DNA of 64,000 nucleotides from Amycolatopsis sp. NBC_01480 (GCF_036227205.1 NZ_CP109442.1:9052001-9116000), one strand, 5' to 3'. Shown: positions 25,760 to 37,398, counted from the stretch's first letter. The notes: generated by a model from the sequence alone, not told the origin. Numbers and translations: made by a program.

Positions 25760-26809
25760 ATGGGCGAGAAGCACAAGATCCGGTTCGAACCCGTCGGCAT
25801 CGACATCGAGGCCGACGAGGACGAGACGATCCTCAACGCGGCCTTCCGGCAGGGCGTCATGCTCATGCACGGCTGCAAGGAGGGGCAGTGCTCGGCGTGC
25901 AAGTCCTTCCTGCTCGAAGGCGACCTGCAGATGGACCGGTACTCCACGTTCGCGCTGGCCGACTACGAGAGCGAGGAAGGCTACGTGCTGCTCTGCCGCG
26001 GGCACGCGTACTCCGACCTCGAAATCGAGCTGGTCAACTACGACGAGGACATGATCCGGTCCGGCCTGCCGGTCGTCACGGCGGGGACCACGGTGGAGTC
26101 GATCACCGGCCTCACGCACGACATCTCGCTCGTGCGGCTGAAGCTCGACCCCGAAGCCGGCCTGCGCTTCCACCCGGGGCAGTACGTCGACATCTCCATC
26201 CCCGGCACCGAGGAGCACCGGTCGTTCTCGATGGCCAACACCTCGGTCGTGGACGGGGTGCTCGAGTTCATCATCAAGCGCTACCCCGGCGGGAAGTTCT
26301 CCGGGCTGCTCGAGGGAACACTGTCCGCGGGCGACCCGCTTTCGGTGACCGGGCCGTACGGCACGTTCACCCTGCGGGTCAGCTCGGACCGGCGGCTGGT
26401 GTTCGTCGGCGGCGGGGCGGGCATGTCGCCCATCCTTTCGCTGCTGCAGCAGATGGCGGACAGCGGTAACGAGCGGGAGGCCGTGTACTACTACGGCGCC
26501 CGCACCGAGCGGGACCTGTTCCACCTCGAGCAGATGGCGGAACTCGCGCGGCAGCTGCCCAGCTTCACCTTCGTGCCCTGCCTTTCCGAGAGCGCGCCCG
26601 AGGGCTGGCCGGGCGAGGGCGAGGGCGAAACCGGGCTCGTCACCGAAGTGCTGGAACGCCGGGAGGCGAACCTCGCGGACTGCGACGTCTACCTGTGCGG
26701 CCCGCCGCCCATGGTCGACGCGGCGCTGCCCCTGCTGGAAAGCATGGGCGTGCCGGGCGAGCAGGTCTTCTACGACAAGTTCACGATCACCGCCGCCGCG
26801 GACGACTGA
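25760..26809 (+). CDS. mimB: Monooxygenase reductase (2Fe-2S, FAD, NADH)
   Basis: 349 residues. An N-terminal plant-type ferredoxin domain binds [2Fe-2S] through Cys39, Cys44, Cys47 and Cys79 (CKEGQCSAC ... LLCRG). The FAD domain follows (HRSFSMANTS, about residues 154-163), then the NAD domain with GGGAGMSPILSLL and CGPPPMVDAALP, and a C-terminal YDKF. It carries electrons from NADH to the diiron hydroxylase. It is the second gene of the operon, set off from mimA by a 95-bp gap holding the T-arm-like hairpin. Confidence 0.95.
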   Translation: MGEKHKIRFEPVGIDIEADEDETILNAAFRQGVMLMHGCKEGQCSACKSFLLEGDLQMDRYSTFALADYESEEGYVLLCRGHAYSDLEIELVNYDEDMIRSGLPVVTAGTTVESITGLTHDISLVRLKLDPEAGLRFHPGQYVDISIPGTEEHRSFSMANTSVVDGVLEFIIKRYPGGKFSGLLEGTLSAGDPLSVTGPYGTFTLRVSSDRRLVFVGGGAGMSPILSLLQQMADSGNEREAVYYYGARTERDLFHLEQMAELARQLPSFTFVPCLSESAPEGWPGEGEGETGLVTEVLERREANLADCDVYLCGPPPMVDAALPLLESMGVPGEQVFYDKFTITAAADD

Positions 26810-26864
26810 CAGCAGGCGACGGCACCACCCGAAAGCAGGCCGACACACACAGAGAGGTGTGCTC

Positions 26865-27968
26865 ATGGTCAGTACGGAAAAGGCCCCGCAGAGCTTCCCG
26901 AAGCCGGAATTCACCGGCGCCGAAGCCGGGCTGCTGGACTTCCCGAGCTCGACGAGCCGCAGCTACAACTACTTCAAGCCGCGCAAGCTCCGCGCGACGA
27001 TGTACGAGGACGTCACGATGGACGTCCAGCCCGACCCGGAACGCCACCTCTCGCAGGGCTGGATCTACGGCTTCGCGGACGGCCCCGGCGGCTACCCCAA
27101 GGAGTGGACGGCGCTCAAGTCGTCCGACTGGCACCAGTTCCTCGACCCCAACGAGGAGTGGGAGCAGACGATCTACCGGAACAACTCGAACGTGGTCCGG
27201 CAGATCCAGCTCAACCTCGAGAACGCCAAGAACGCCGGCGCTTACCACAACTGGACGCCGACCTGGGCGCGCTTCATCGAGCGGCACCTCGGCGCGTGGA
27301 TGCACGCCGAGCACGGCCTCGGCATGCACGTGTTCTGCTCGGAGCAGCGGTCCGCGCCGACGAACATGATCAACAACGCCATCGCCGTGAACACCGCGCA
27401 CAAGCTGCGCTTCGCCCAGGACCTGGCGCTCTACAACCTGGACCTGAGCGAGTCCGACATCCCGTTCGACGGCGCGGTGCACCGGGCGGTCTGGCAGGAG
27501 GACCCGGCGTGGCAGGGCGTGCGCGAGACCGTCGAGCGGCTCACCGCGATCGGTGACTGGGCCGAATCGCTGTTCGCCGCCAACGTGGTGTTCGAGCAGC
27601 TGGTGGGCGTGCTGTTCCGCAGCCACCTGGTGATGCAGGTGGCCGCGCGCAACGGCGACTACGTGACCCCGACGCTGGTCGGCGCGGGCGAGCACGACTA
27701 CGAGCGGGACCGCAGCTACACCCGCGTCCTGTTCGCCATGCTCACCAACGACGCGGCCCACTCCGCGCACAACAAGGAGGTGCTCACCTCCTGGCTGGAG
27801 AAGTGGGTGCCGGTGGCCACCGCCGCGGCCAAGACGCTGCAGCCGATCTGGTCGCAGCCGCACGAGAAGGTCGTCACCTTCGCCGACTCCTGGGACGCGT
27901 CGGTGACCGGCCTGCGCACGCTGCTGGACGAGCTGGCCCTCGACGAGCCGAAAGGACTGCTTTCATGA
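26865..27968 (+). CDS. mimC: Binuclear iron monooxygenase hydroxylase, small (beta) subunit
   Basis: 367 residues of the ferritin-like beta subunit, which stabilises the hydroxylase but lacks the iron ligands. [52 protein letters not shown] and [63 protein letters not shown] are family-typical. ATG 26865 follows GAGAGG. Its stop overlaps the mimD start (ATGA), so hydroxylase and coupling protein are translationally coupled. Confidence 0.93.
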   Translation: MVSTEKAPQSFPKPEFTGAEAGLLDFPSSTSRSYNYFKPRKLRATMYEDVTMDVQPDPERHLSQGWIYGFADGPGGYPKEWTALKSSDWHQFLDPNEEWEQTIYRNNSNVVRQIQLNLENAKNAGAYHNWTPTWARFIERHLGAWMHAEHGLGMHVFCSEQRSAPTNMINNAIAVNTAHKLRFAQDLALYNLDLSESDIPFDGAVHRAVWQEDPAWQGVRETVERLTAIGDWAESLFAANVVFEQLVGVLFRSHLVMQVAARNGDYVTPTLVGAGEHDYERDRSYTRVLFAMLTNDAAHSAHNKEVLTSWLEKWVPVATAAAKTLQPIWSQPHEKVVTFADSWDASVTGLRTLLDELALDEPKGLLS

Positions 27969-28315
27969 CCGCGAGCAGGCAGTACACCGTTGACCGCACG
28001 GCTTCGAACATGTGTGGCGTGACGCTGATGAACAACCAGAATGGCTACGTGGTGGCCGATGTGATGCGCCACAAGGAAGGCGTCACGGTCGCGGAGTACC
28101 CGTCGATGATCCGCGTCGACGGGAAGAACAAGGTCGTCTTCAACTGGGACGAGATCTCCGACGCGATCGGCTTCGACTTCGGCCAGCCCGACTTCGAGGA
28201 GATCATGTCGACCCACTACGGGCGCATGGTCCACCTCGACGACGAGACGGTCCTGTTCGCCAATCCGGAGGACGCCGCCGAGTACATCGATTTCGATCTC
28301 GAACCGGTCGAGTAG
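27965..28315 (+). CDS. mimD: Monooxygenase coupling (effector) protein
   Basis: 116 residues of the MmoB/DmpM family: [51 protein letters not shown]. It has no cofactor; it docks on the hydroxylase and tunes O2 activation and substrate entry. The ATG overlaps the mimC stop. A strong GC hairpin follows its stop before the amidohydrolase gene, which could lower downstream expression or stabilise the mimABCD message. Confidence 0.93.
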   Translation: MTASRQYTVDRTASNMCGVTLMNNQNGYVVADVMRHKEGVTVAEYPSMIRVDGKNKVVFNWDEISDAIGFDFGQPDFEEIMSTHYGRMVHLDDETVLFANPEDAAEYIDFDLEPVE

Positions 28316-28341
28316 CCCGCGCCCGACACCGGTTCCTTCGA

Positions 28342-28375
28342 GGGGGCCGGGGCGACGCGACTCGCCCCGGCCCCC
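28342..28375 (+). terminator. Intra-operon hairpin after mimD
   Basis: Perfect 14-bp stem (GGGGGCCGGGGCGA paired with TCGCCCCGGCCCCC) around the loop CGCGAC, 26 bp after the mimD stop. It lies within the operon, so partial termination or mRNA 3'-end protection is likely. Confidence 0.7.
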
Positions 28376-28401
28376 CGCATCACCCCGAGAAAGGGATCCC
28401 C

Positions 28402-29448
28402 ATGTATCGCAAGGACGGCGAAAGCTACTTCATCGTCGACAGCCACGTGCACTTCTGGGACGGCAGCCCGGCCAACCAGGCCAACCGGTACGGCAAGGGC
28501 TTCATCGAGTGCTTCTACGACTACCACCGCAACCTCAGCCCGTCGGAGTGGGTGTGGACGCTGGAGAAGTTCGGCAAGTACTCCGAGGAGACGCTGCTGA
28601 ACGACCTGTTCACCGAGGGCTACGTGGACAAGGCCATCTTCCAGCCGACCTACCTGAGCGACTTCTACGTCAACGGCTTCAACACCACCGAGCAGGACGG
28701 CGCGGTCTCGGAGAACAACCCCGGCAAGTTCATCGTCAACGGTGCCTTCGACCCGCGTGACGGCGAGGCCGGCCTGGACAAGCTCGAGGCGCTCTCGGAG
28801 CGCTGGAACCTCAAGGGCGTCAAGCTCTACACGGCCGAGTGGAAGGGCGACTCCAAGGGCTGGAAGCTGTCCGACCCGTGGGCCTACCGCTACCTGGAGA
28901 AGTGCGAGCAGCTGGGGATCCGCAACGTCCACGTCCACAAGGGACCGACGATCTACCCGCTCAACCGCGACGCCTTCGACGTGGCCGACGTGGACGACGC
29001 GGCCAGCGCGTTCCCGGAGCTGAACTTCATCATCGAGCACGTCGGCCTGCCGCGGCTGGAGGACTTCTGCTGGATCGCCACGCAGGAGCCGAACGTCTAC
29101 GGCGGCCTGGCCGTCGCGATGCCGTTCATCCACACCCGCCCGCGCTACTTCGCCCAGATCATCGGCGAGCTGCTGTACTGGCTGGACGAGAACCGGATCA
29201 CCTTCGCCAGCGACTACGCGATCTGGCAGCCGAAGTGGCTGGTAGAGTCCTTTGTGGACTTCCAGATCCCGGAGGACATGCAGAGCGAGTACGGCACGCT
29301 CACCCCGGAGATCAAGAAGAAGATCCTCGGCCTGAACGCCGCCAAGCTGTACGACATCGAGGTGCCCGCGGAAGTCACCGCCGGGCTGGCGGGCGCCCCC
29401 GCGGACTCCGGTGAGGCGGTCGGCTCGGCTCCCAAGGTGCCGGCATGA
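28402..29448 (+). CDS. Amidohydrolase-family (TIM-barrel) metal-dependent hydrolase
   Basis: 348 residues, beginning with IVDSHVHFWDG, whose HxH pair (His15, His17) binds the metal; a further His lies in HVHKGPT, another in FIIEHVGLPRLEDF, and the Asp in ITFASDYAIW. This is the amidohydrolase-2 (ACMSD-like) group, always found downstream of mimABCD/prmABCD. A role in monooxygenase assembly or in a later catabolic step is not settled. AAAGGGA precedes ATG 28402. Its stop overlaps the next start (ATGA). Confidence 0.88.
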   Translation: MYRKDGESYFIVDSHVHFWDGSPANQANRYGKGFIECFYDYHRNLSPSEWVWTLEKFGKYSEETLLNDLFTEGYVDKAIFQPTYLSDFYVNGFNTTEQDGAVSENNPGKFIVNGAFDPRDGEAGLDKLEALSERWNLKGVKLYTAEWKGDSKGWKLSDPWAYRYLEKCEQLGIRNVHVHKGPTIYPLNRDAFDVADVDDAASAFPELNFIIEHVGLPRLEDFCWIATQEPNVYGGLAVAMPFIHTRPRYFAQIIGELLYWLDENRITFASDYAIWQPKWLVESFVDFQIPEDMQSEYGTLTPEIKKKILGLNAAKLYDIEVPAEVTAGLAGAPADSGEAVGSAPKVPA

Positions 29449-30235
29449 CCGCAGCGACGAGCGAGACACTGACCGCGCGGGTCTGGCGGGCGCTGGCCAC
29501 CGTGGTGGACCCGGAGCTCGACGAGCCCATCACCGGCCTCGGCTTCGTCTCGGACGTCCAGGTGCGGCTGCACGACGACGGTGGCCACGCCGTCGCCGTG
29601 CGGCTGCGGCTGCCGACCTACTTACCGAAAAGGCCGGAAGCAAGCCGATCGGGAGCAGCGACCAGCCCGGAGAACTGCTTTCTTCCGGCCGGTTCGGTAT
29701 CTACCAGCACAGTGTGCGCGCCCAACTTCGCCTACCTGATGGTGGCGGACGCGCACGACGCGGTGCTGGCGCTGCCCAGCGTCGGCACGGTGGAAGTCGT
29801 GCTGGAGGACCATTTCGCGGCCGAGTCCGGTTTCGGCGGCGCGTTCCCCGGGCAGGGCGGCGGCGAGCCGGCCGAGCTGCGCCTGACCTTCCGCCGCAAG
29901 GCGCACCTGGCCTGCCTGGAGCGCGCGGTGCGCCGGCTGGTCGGCGAGGGCTGGCAGATCGACGCGCTGTCCGCGGGCCGGCTGGGCGACGTCCCGGAGT
30001 CCCCGGAGCGCGAGAGCCTGCTGCGGCGCCGGGCCGAGCTGGGCCTGTCCACCGACCCCGGCTCGCCGCTGCTGGTTGAGGACGATGGCGAGGCGGTCGC
30101 GCCCGAGCGGGTGGCCGGCCGGCTGCGGTTCGCCAAGGCGGTGCGGGTCAGCATCGAGGGGAATTCGGGGCTGTGCCGCGGTTTGCTGCACACGCGTTAC
30201 CCGGAGACCCGCACCGCGCGTGAGGAGGTGTCTTC

Positions 30236-30239
<4 letters not shown>
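29445..30239 (+). CDS. DUF59/MIP18-type iron-sulfur assembly factor with 31-residue insert
   Basis: 264 residues. The N-terminus VWRALATVVDPELDEPITGLGFVSDVQV is the MIP18/SufT-like (DUF59) domain, and CAPNFAYLMVADAHDAVLALPSV continues it. Between Tyr59 and Cys91 lie 31 residues (LPKRPEASRSGAAT...) that interrupt the expected continuous PTYFCAPNF motif. The DNA for them is flanked by an 18-bp imperfect inverted repeat and is less GC-rich than its surroundings. The protein probably helps load iron into the monooxygenase. Its function may be impaired by the insert. Confidence 0.75.
29623..29699. repeat. 77-bp inverted-repeat element inside the assembly-factor gene
   Basis: Terminal inverted repeats TACCGAAAAGGCCGGAAG (29623-29640) and its partner at 29682-29699 match at 16 of 18 positions. 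CTAC occurs just outside both ends (29618-29621 and 29701-29704), a possible 4-bp target duplication. It keeps the frame of the host gene open and adds no stop in that frame. Confidence 0.6.
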
Positions 30240-32960
<2,721 letters not shown>

Positions 32961-32984
32961 GCGGTCGTGGGACTGCTTGGTGGG

Positions 32985-33383
32985 GTTCGGGTTCGGCTGG
33001 TTCGGGTTCGGCCCGACGGGCGCCCGCCGGTTCCGGGCCCACCTGGTGCGGTCCGGCCGGTTCGAGTCCCGCCTCGTGCGGGCCAGCCGGTTTCGGGCCT
33101 CGCCGGGCGGTTCGGCCGGTTCGAGTCTCACCCGACGGGCGCCAACCGGTTCCGGTCCCGCGCCTTGCGGCCCACTGGATTGGGTCTCGCCCGGCGCGGC
33201 CCGGCCGGCTCGGATCCCGCCCGGCGAGGGCCAACCGTTCGGGTCCCGCATGACGCGGCCGACCAGTTCCGGTCCCGCCTCGTGCGGCCCGGTCGGTCCG
33301 GGCCTCGCCGGGCGCAGGCCAGCCGGTTCCGGCCCGTCTCGTGCGGCCCGGCCGGTTCGGGTCCTGCCTAGGGCGGGGCCGCC
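32985..33383. repeat. Degenerate 30-bp tandem repeat array after mimG
   Basis: About twelve units of 29-30 bp, each beginning GGTTC(C/G)GG and containing a CCCGCC(T/C)CGTGCGG-like middle, run head to tail from roughly 33029 to 33383, with a more degenerate lead-in from about 32985. The unit length is ten codons, so long open frames appear on both strands; none has a recognisable domain, and I treat them as by-products. It fills most of the 593-bp gap between mimG and the next gene. Confidence 0.75.
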
Positions 33384-33420
33384 GAGCGTAGGCCTGCCCT
33401 AGAGGCGGGCCCACGCTCGG
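33382..33420. terminator. Hairpin at the end of the mim region
   Basis: CCGAGCGT (33382-33389) pairs with ACGCTCGG (33413-33420), and inner bases extend the stem imperfectly. It sits just after the tandem repeats and about 130 bp before the next gene; likely terminator. Confidence 0.5.
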
Positions 33421-33553
33421 ACATCGGACTCGGTACCCGACGCGGGACGCCCGCCGGGTGCCGGCCGGTCGTGGGCACGGGTGGTCGCGGCGCCCGGCCC
33501 ACGCCCGGAATTCGTTTCGCCGGCTATCCACTGGGTTTCTTCGGAGGGCACCC

Positions 33554-33877
33554 ATGATCTTCATCGTCGTCAAGTTCACGATCCGCCCCGAGCGGGGTGA
33601 AGACTGGCTCGGCCTGGTCGAGGACTTCACCCTCGCCACCCGCCGCGAGCCGGGCAACCTGTTCTTCGAGTGGTCCCGCAGTGTCGATGTGCCGAACCAG
33701 TTCGTCCTGGTCGAAGCCTTCGCCTCCCCCGAGGCCGGCTCCGCGCACGTCGGCTCGGCCCATTTCAAGACCGCGATGGGCTGGATGCCGGGCGTCATCG
33801 CCCGCACCCCGGAGATCGTCAGCGTCGACACCCCCGGCACCGGCTGGGGCCCGATGGGCGAACTGCGCATCGACTGA
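33554..33877 (+). CDS. ABM-family putative quinol monooxygenase
   Basis: 107 residues of the antibiotic-biosynthesis-monooxygenase (dimeric alpha/beta barrel) fold, like E. coli YgiN: IFIVVKFTIRPERGEDWLGLVEDFTLATRREPGNLFFEWSRSVDVPNQFVLVEAFASPEAGSAHVGSAHF. Members oxidise quinols or polyketide-type rings without a cofactor, but many have no known substrate. Position 33554 is the natural start (GGAGGG upstream). It ends 57 bp before the IS element. Confidence 0.85.
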   Translation: MIFIVVKFTIRPERGEDWLGLVEDFTLATRREPGNLFFEWSRSVDVPNQFVLVEAFASPEAGSAHVGSAHFKTAMGWMPGVIARTPEIVSVDTPGTGWGPMGELRID

Positions 33878-33910
33878 GCCCGCGCCCGTCCGGGCCGGAC
33901 TCCGTTGTTC

Positions 33911-33939
33911 CGCCCCAATGTGGCGTTGGTTGCGTTGAG
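33911..33939. repeat. Left half of a CCAATG...CATTGG-type palindromic element, split by the IS
   Basis: CGCCCCAATGTGGCGTTGG followed by TTGCGTTGAG. The right half continues at 35612 after the IS. The intact counterpart is at 51232-51284. Confidence 0.7.
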
Positions 33940-35611
33940 CCTGGATCCACCGATGATCTTGGTGGTGGGTCGTGTCGTGGATGCGCAGATGCCCTCTGAC
34001 TTGGGATGATTGTTCTTGCGACGGAACAAGAGTCCACGAGTGGGAGGGCATCTGCTGATGCGATCGTCTCATATGGCTGGCGCGTTGTCGGTGCGCTGTG
34101 ATGATCCGGATCTCGTGTCGCAGGCTGGTGTGGTTCCGGTGATGCGGCTGGCCGAGCACGCCGGGCTGGCGGATGTGGCCGACGAGCTGCTGACCCTGGG
34201 TGGCACGAAAGGGTCGAACGCGGGGGCGAAGATCGCCTCGATCGTGGCGGGCATGGTCGCCGGCGCGGACTCGATCGACGATCTGGATGTGCTGCGCCAC
34301 GGCGGGTTACCGGCCCTGTTCGGCGGGATCCGGGCGCCGTCGACGCTGGGCACGTTCCTGCGGCATTTCACGATCGGGCACGTGGCGCAGCTGGAGAGAA
34401 CGGCCGGGCAGGTCCTGGCCCGTCTCGGTGAGCTGGCCCCGGGTGTGCTGCCGGTGCCGGAGGCGGCCGGGCGGCCGGTGTTCCTCGATCTGGACTCCAA
34501 GATCAGCCAGGTGTTCGGGCGGAGCAAAGAAGGCGCGGCGTTCGGCTATACCAAGGTCCGCGGGCTGAACTTCCTCGCCGCCACCCTCTCCGGCGGCCGG
34601 GACCGGAGCGCGCCGGTGATCACCGGCACCCGGTTGCGCGGCGGCAACGCCGACACCCGCCGCGGCGCGGCGTCGTTCCTGCGGCAGAACCTGACCACCG
34701 CGGCCCACGCCCTGGGGACAGGACAGAAACTGTGGGTGCGCATGGATTCCGGGTTCTACGTCGGGAAAGTCATCAAGACCGTCACCGACGCCGGGCACTG
34801 GTTCAGCGTCACCGCGCCGCAACGCCAACCGATCCGCGCCGCGATCGCCGCGATCCCCGAGACCGCCTGGACAACCATCACCTACGACCAACCGGTCCAC
34901 GACGGCGAGACCGGGACACGGATCCACACCGCCGAGATCGCCCTCACCCGCTACACCGCGTTCACGAATCCCACCACCCAGCGCGGACAACGGATCACCG
35001 CCGACCTGGTCGTGCGCCGCACCCCCGCCCACACCCCAGAAGAGGCGCCGGGACTGTTCACCGCCTGGCGCTACCAGGCCATCTTCACCAACTATCCCGC
35101 CGGCCCGGCGGCCATCGAGGCCCACCACCGCGCCCGCGCCGGGGCCATCGAGCAGGTCTTCGCCGACCTGTCCGACGCCGCCCTCGCCCACTTCCCCTCC
35201 GGCCGCTTCGCTGCCAACGCCGCCTGGCTCACCCTCTCCGCCCTCACCCACAACCTCCTGCGCGCCGCAGGCCACCTCGCCTCCACCTTCCACGCCAAAG
35301 CCAGAACCGGCACCATCCGCCGCCACCTCATCCACCTCGCCTCCCACATCACCCGCACCCCCTCCGGCCAGATCGTGCTGCACCTGCCCCGCAACTGGCC
35401 CTGGGCAGCCCCCTTCACCACCCTGTTCACCAGCACCCACCCACCACCACACCCAGCCTGAACCCCACCCGCCCCACCCCGAAAACAGGGCCTGACCGGA
35501 AACCACACGTGGACGCGCTGGACCAGCCAGCACGACCCAGCACGCCCACACCCCAACCCAAGATCACCAACCCACACCAAGATCACCAACAAACTCATCG
35601 GTGGATCCAGG
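33940..35611 (+). mobile_element. IS1380-family insertion sequence
   Basis: 1,672-bp element bounded by 17-bp perfect inverted repeats: CCTGGATCCACCGATGA at 33940-33956 and its complement at 35595-35611. The 5-bp direct repeat TTGAG flanks both ends (33935-33939 and 35612-35616), which shows a clean transposition. It holds a single transposase gene read rightwards and looks intact. Length, IR and target duplication of this size fit the IS1380 family. Confidence 0.93.
34058..35461 (+). CDS. IS1380-family transposase
   Basis: About 467 residues from ATG 34058 (an open frame from 34010 adds 16). The DDE-type catalytic domain shows VFLDLDSKISQVFGRSKEGAAFGYTKVRGLNFL (first Asp), LWVRMDSGFYVGKVIK (second Asp) and the late Glu region near IFTNYPAGPAAIEAHHRARAGAIEQVFADLSD. 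It recognises the terminal repeats and moves the element by cut-and-paste. No frameshift or stop is seen, so it is probably active or recently so. Confidence 0.93.
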   Translation: MRSSHMAGALSVRCDDPDLVSQAGVVPVMRLAEHAGLADVADELLTLGGTKGSNAGAKIASIVAGMVAGADSIDDLDVLRHGGLPALFGGIRAPSTLGTFLRHFTIGHVAQLERTAGQVLARLGELAPGVLPVPEAAGRPVFLDLDSKISQVFGRSKEGAAFGYTKVRGLNFLAATLSGGRDRSAPVITGTRLRGGNADTRRGAASFLRQNLTTAAHALGTGQKLWVRMDSGFYVGKVIKTVTDAGHWFSVTAPQRQPIRAAIAAIPETAWTTITYDQPVHDGETGTRIHTAEIALTRYTAFTNPTTQRGQRITADLVVRRTPAHTPEEAPGLFTAWRYQAIFTNYPAGPAAIEAHHRARAGAIEQVFADLSDAALAHFPSGRFAANAAWLTLSALTHNLLRAAGHLASTFHAKARTGTIRRHLIHLASHITRTPSGQIVLHLPRNWPWAAPFTTLFTSTHPPPHPA

Positions 35612-36079
35612 TTGAGCGCACCCAATGTGGCGTTGGTTGCGTGGAATCAGGGCTGGGCGCGGAGCGCCTCCGTTGAGGGTGGTGGTGGGGCAGGGCTGGA
35701 GCACCGAACGCCACGTTGGGGCGCATTACGCGCTGCCACCCCGCGGTGGTGGTGGCGGTGGGAGCAGGCCGGGTGATCAGTGACTTTGCCCGAGCCCGTC
35801 CCGGCGCACCCCATCCCGGCACGGGATGACAACGATGCCATTTTTTTCACCCGGTTCCCTGGAATCCGACCGGCCGGGTCACCTCCGGCGCCGACGTGGC
35901 CGGATCGTTCAGTCCTAAGTGGTCACTGCGTCTCCCTGTCGTTGCAACGTCCGAGTGAAGGGCCTGGCGGGATTCGCGGACGTTGCTAGCGTTGAGGCCG
36001 TCGTGCCGCGGCGAAGATGCCGCAGCAGGACCGGATCTCCGCAGGACGGCCAGCAGGGCGACACGACGGACGGTGATCC
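35612..36079. other. Non-coding gap with repeat fragments and a 10-bp inverted repeat
   Basis: The first 29 bases are the right half of the IS-split palindromic element. A related fragment, CCGAACGCCACGTTGGGGCG, lies at 35704-35723. GCAACGTCCG (35944-35953) and CGGACGTTGC (35977-35986) form a perfect 10-bp inverted repeat 94 bp before the next small gene and could be an operator or leader hairpin. No supported coding frame is seen. Confidence 0.5.
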
Positions 36080-36310
36080 ATGACCGCATCAGTGAAGGAC
36101 ATCCCGGTAGTTTCCGGACCGGTGGTTTCCAGACCAAGAACCAGTGAAGGAGCACAACCGTTGTCCCGCAAGGAAGAACCGGGCCTGGTCCTGAGCGTCG
36201 CCCTGACGACGGCCCTCGGGGTCGCCTGGGCGGCCGAGGTGGGCGTCGGCGTCGGGGTGAGCCTCGGGAACATGGTGACCGGCAACACGCGCAAACCGGT
36301 GCCCCGGTAG
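36080..36310 (+). CDS. Small membrane-associated hypothetical protein
   Basis: 76 residues if started at ATG 36080; 49 if started at TTG 36161, which has a better-placed GAAGGAG site. The core LVLSVALTTALGVAWAAEVGVGVGVSLGNMV is one hydrophobic segment, preceded by SRKEEPG and ending RKPVPR. In the longer form the N-terminus repeats VVSGP/VVSRP. I do not recognise it. A 46-bp palindromic element follows 47 bp after its stop. Confidence 0.45.
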   Translation: MTASVKDIPVVSGPVVSRPRTSEGAQPLSRKEEPGLVLSVALTTALGVAWAAEVGVGVGVSLGNMVTGNTRKPVPR

Positions 36311-36357
36311 GCAATTCACCCCTCCGGCCCCTCCGGCTCAGCCGCACAGCCGAGCCC

Positions 36358-36403
36358 CTCGTGAGTGTTCATGCCGGTTCTAACCGTCATGAGCACTCAC
36401 GAG
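36358..36403. repeat. 46-bp palindromic intergenic element, copy 2
   Basis: Same arms CTCGTGAGTGTT / AGCACTCACGAG and core GCCGGTTCTAACCGTC as copy 1. It lies between the convergent small membrane gene and the LysR gene, ending 4 bp before the LysR stop. Confidence 0.85.
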
Positions 36404-36407
36404 CCCT

Positions 36408-37355
36408 TCAGCTCCAGATCGTCACATAAACCGGCGGCCGGAACCGCGAAGGCGGCACCCCGCTCCCAGGAGCCCGCATCACATGCATCGCCGCCGGGGT
36501 GCTCAGGAAGTGCCGCAACGAGTTGGCCGCGCCGGTGCGGCGGTCGGTGGGCAAGGTGGTTACGAACCAGCACACCGACATCGGCGTGTGGCGGGTCGGG
36601 ACGACGGTCAGTTCGTGGCGGCGCAGTTGGGGGGCGACCAGGTGTTCCAGCGCCACCGAAACGCCGCCGCCGCTTGCCGCTGCGGACCAGGCGGCGGTCT
36701 GGTTCGGGAAGACCTGGATGGCGTCGTCGGGGACGCCCAGTCGGCGCAGCAGGCGGCCGGTGTCGCTGCCCGCGTCGGCGCCCGCCGGGTCCAGCAGCCA
36801 GGGCCAGTGCGCCGGGCTGCCCTGGTGGCGGCAGTGCGGCGAGCCGACCACGACCAGCGACGCGCGGAAGATCGGCATGCTGTCGAGGTCCTGCCCCGAG
36901 TCGCCGGTAAGACTGGGTCCGAGCGCGACGTCCGCCAGGCGGTTCGCGACCAGCACCGGCAGCTCCGACGTGCGGGCCAGGCCGGCCGACGCGTCGATCG
37001 AGTTCCCCGATCTCCGGGTGAACGCCTCCAGCAGCGGATTGGCGACGAACTCGGCGATCTCGCTGGTCACCGCCAGTTGCAGGCGCGCGGCGACGCCGTT
37101 GGCCTGCCGGACGGCGGCGTCGGCCTCCGCGCCCAGCGCCACCATCTGCGACGCGATCGGGAGCAGCCGGCTGCCGCCCGCGGTGAGCGTCATCCCGCCG
37201 GAGCGCTTGATCAGCAGCTTGTCGCCGTGGTGCTGGCGCAGCGCGGCCAGCGCCTGGGACACCGCGGGCTCGCTCACGCCCAGCGCCTTGGCCGCGTCGG
37301 TGACCGAGCCGAGCCTGGCGACCAGGACGAACGCGTTGAGCTGGCCCAGTGTCAT
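36408..37355 (-). CDS. LysR-family regulator of the cox region
   Basis: 315 residues: an N-terminal winged helix (LNAFVLVARLGSVTDAAKALGVSEPAVSQALAALRQHHGDKLLIKRS) and a periplasmic-binding-like effector domain. It is divergent from the coxD/coxE operon across 101 bp that contain an 18-bp motif also found between the two coxMSL operons. It is therefore the likely regulator of CO dehydrogenase genes, in the same place as LysR-type CoxR-like regulators of other actinomycetes. The effector is unknown. Confidence 0.85.
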   Translation of the reverse strand: MTLGQLNAFVLVARLGSVTDAAKALGVSEPAVSQALAALRQHHGDKLLIKRSGGMTLTAGGSRLLPIASQMVALGAEADAAVRQANGVAARLQLAVTSEIAEFVANPLLEAFTRRSGNSIDASAGLARTSELPVLVANRLADVALGPSLTGDSGQDLDSMPIFRASLVVVGSPHCRHQGSPAHWPWLLDPAGADAGSDTGRLLRRLGVPDDAIQVFPNQTAAWSAAASGGGVSVALEHLVAPQLRRHELTVVPTRHTPMSVCWFVTTLPTDRRTGAANSLRHFLSTPAAMHVMRAPGSGVPPSRFRPPVYVTIWS

Positions 37356-37398
37356 CCGTAGATACTTTCTGCTCCCACCGGAGACTGGACATTACTCC

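Noticed and set aside
29411..30079. A frameshift in the assembly-factor gene
   Set aside because: Both the part before and the part after the insert are in the same frame, so the inserted DNA is a net multiple of three and no frameshift is needed.
32985..33383. CRISPR array
   Set aside because: The units are directly abutting, without spacers, and no cas genes are present.
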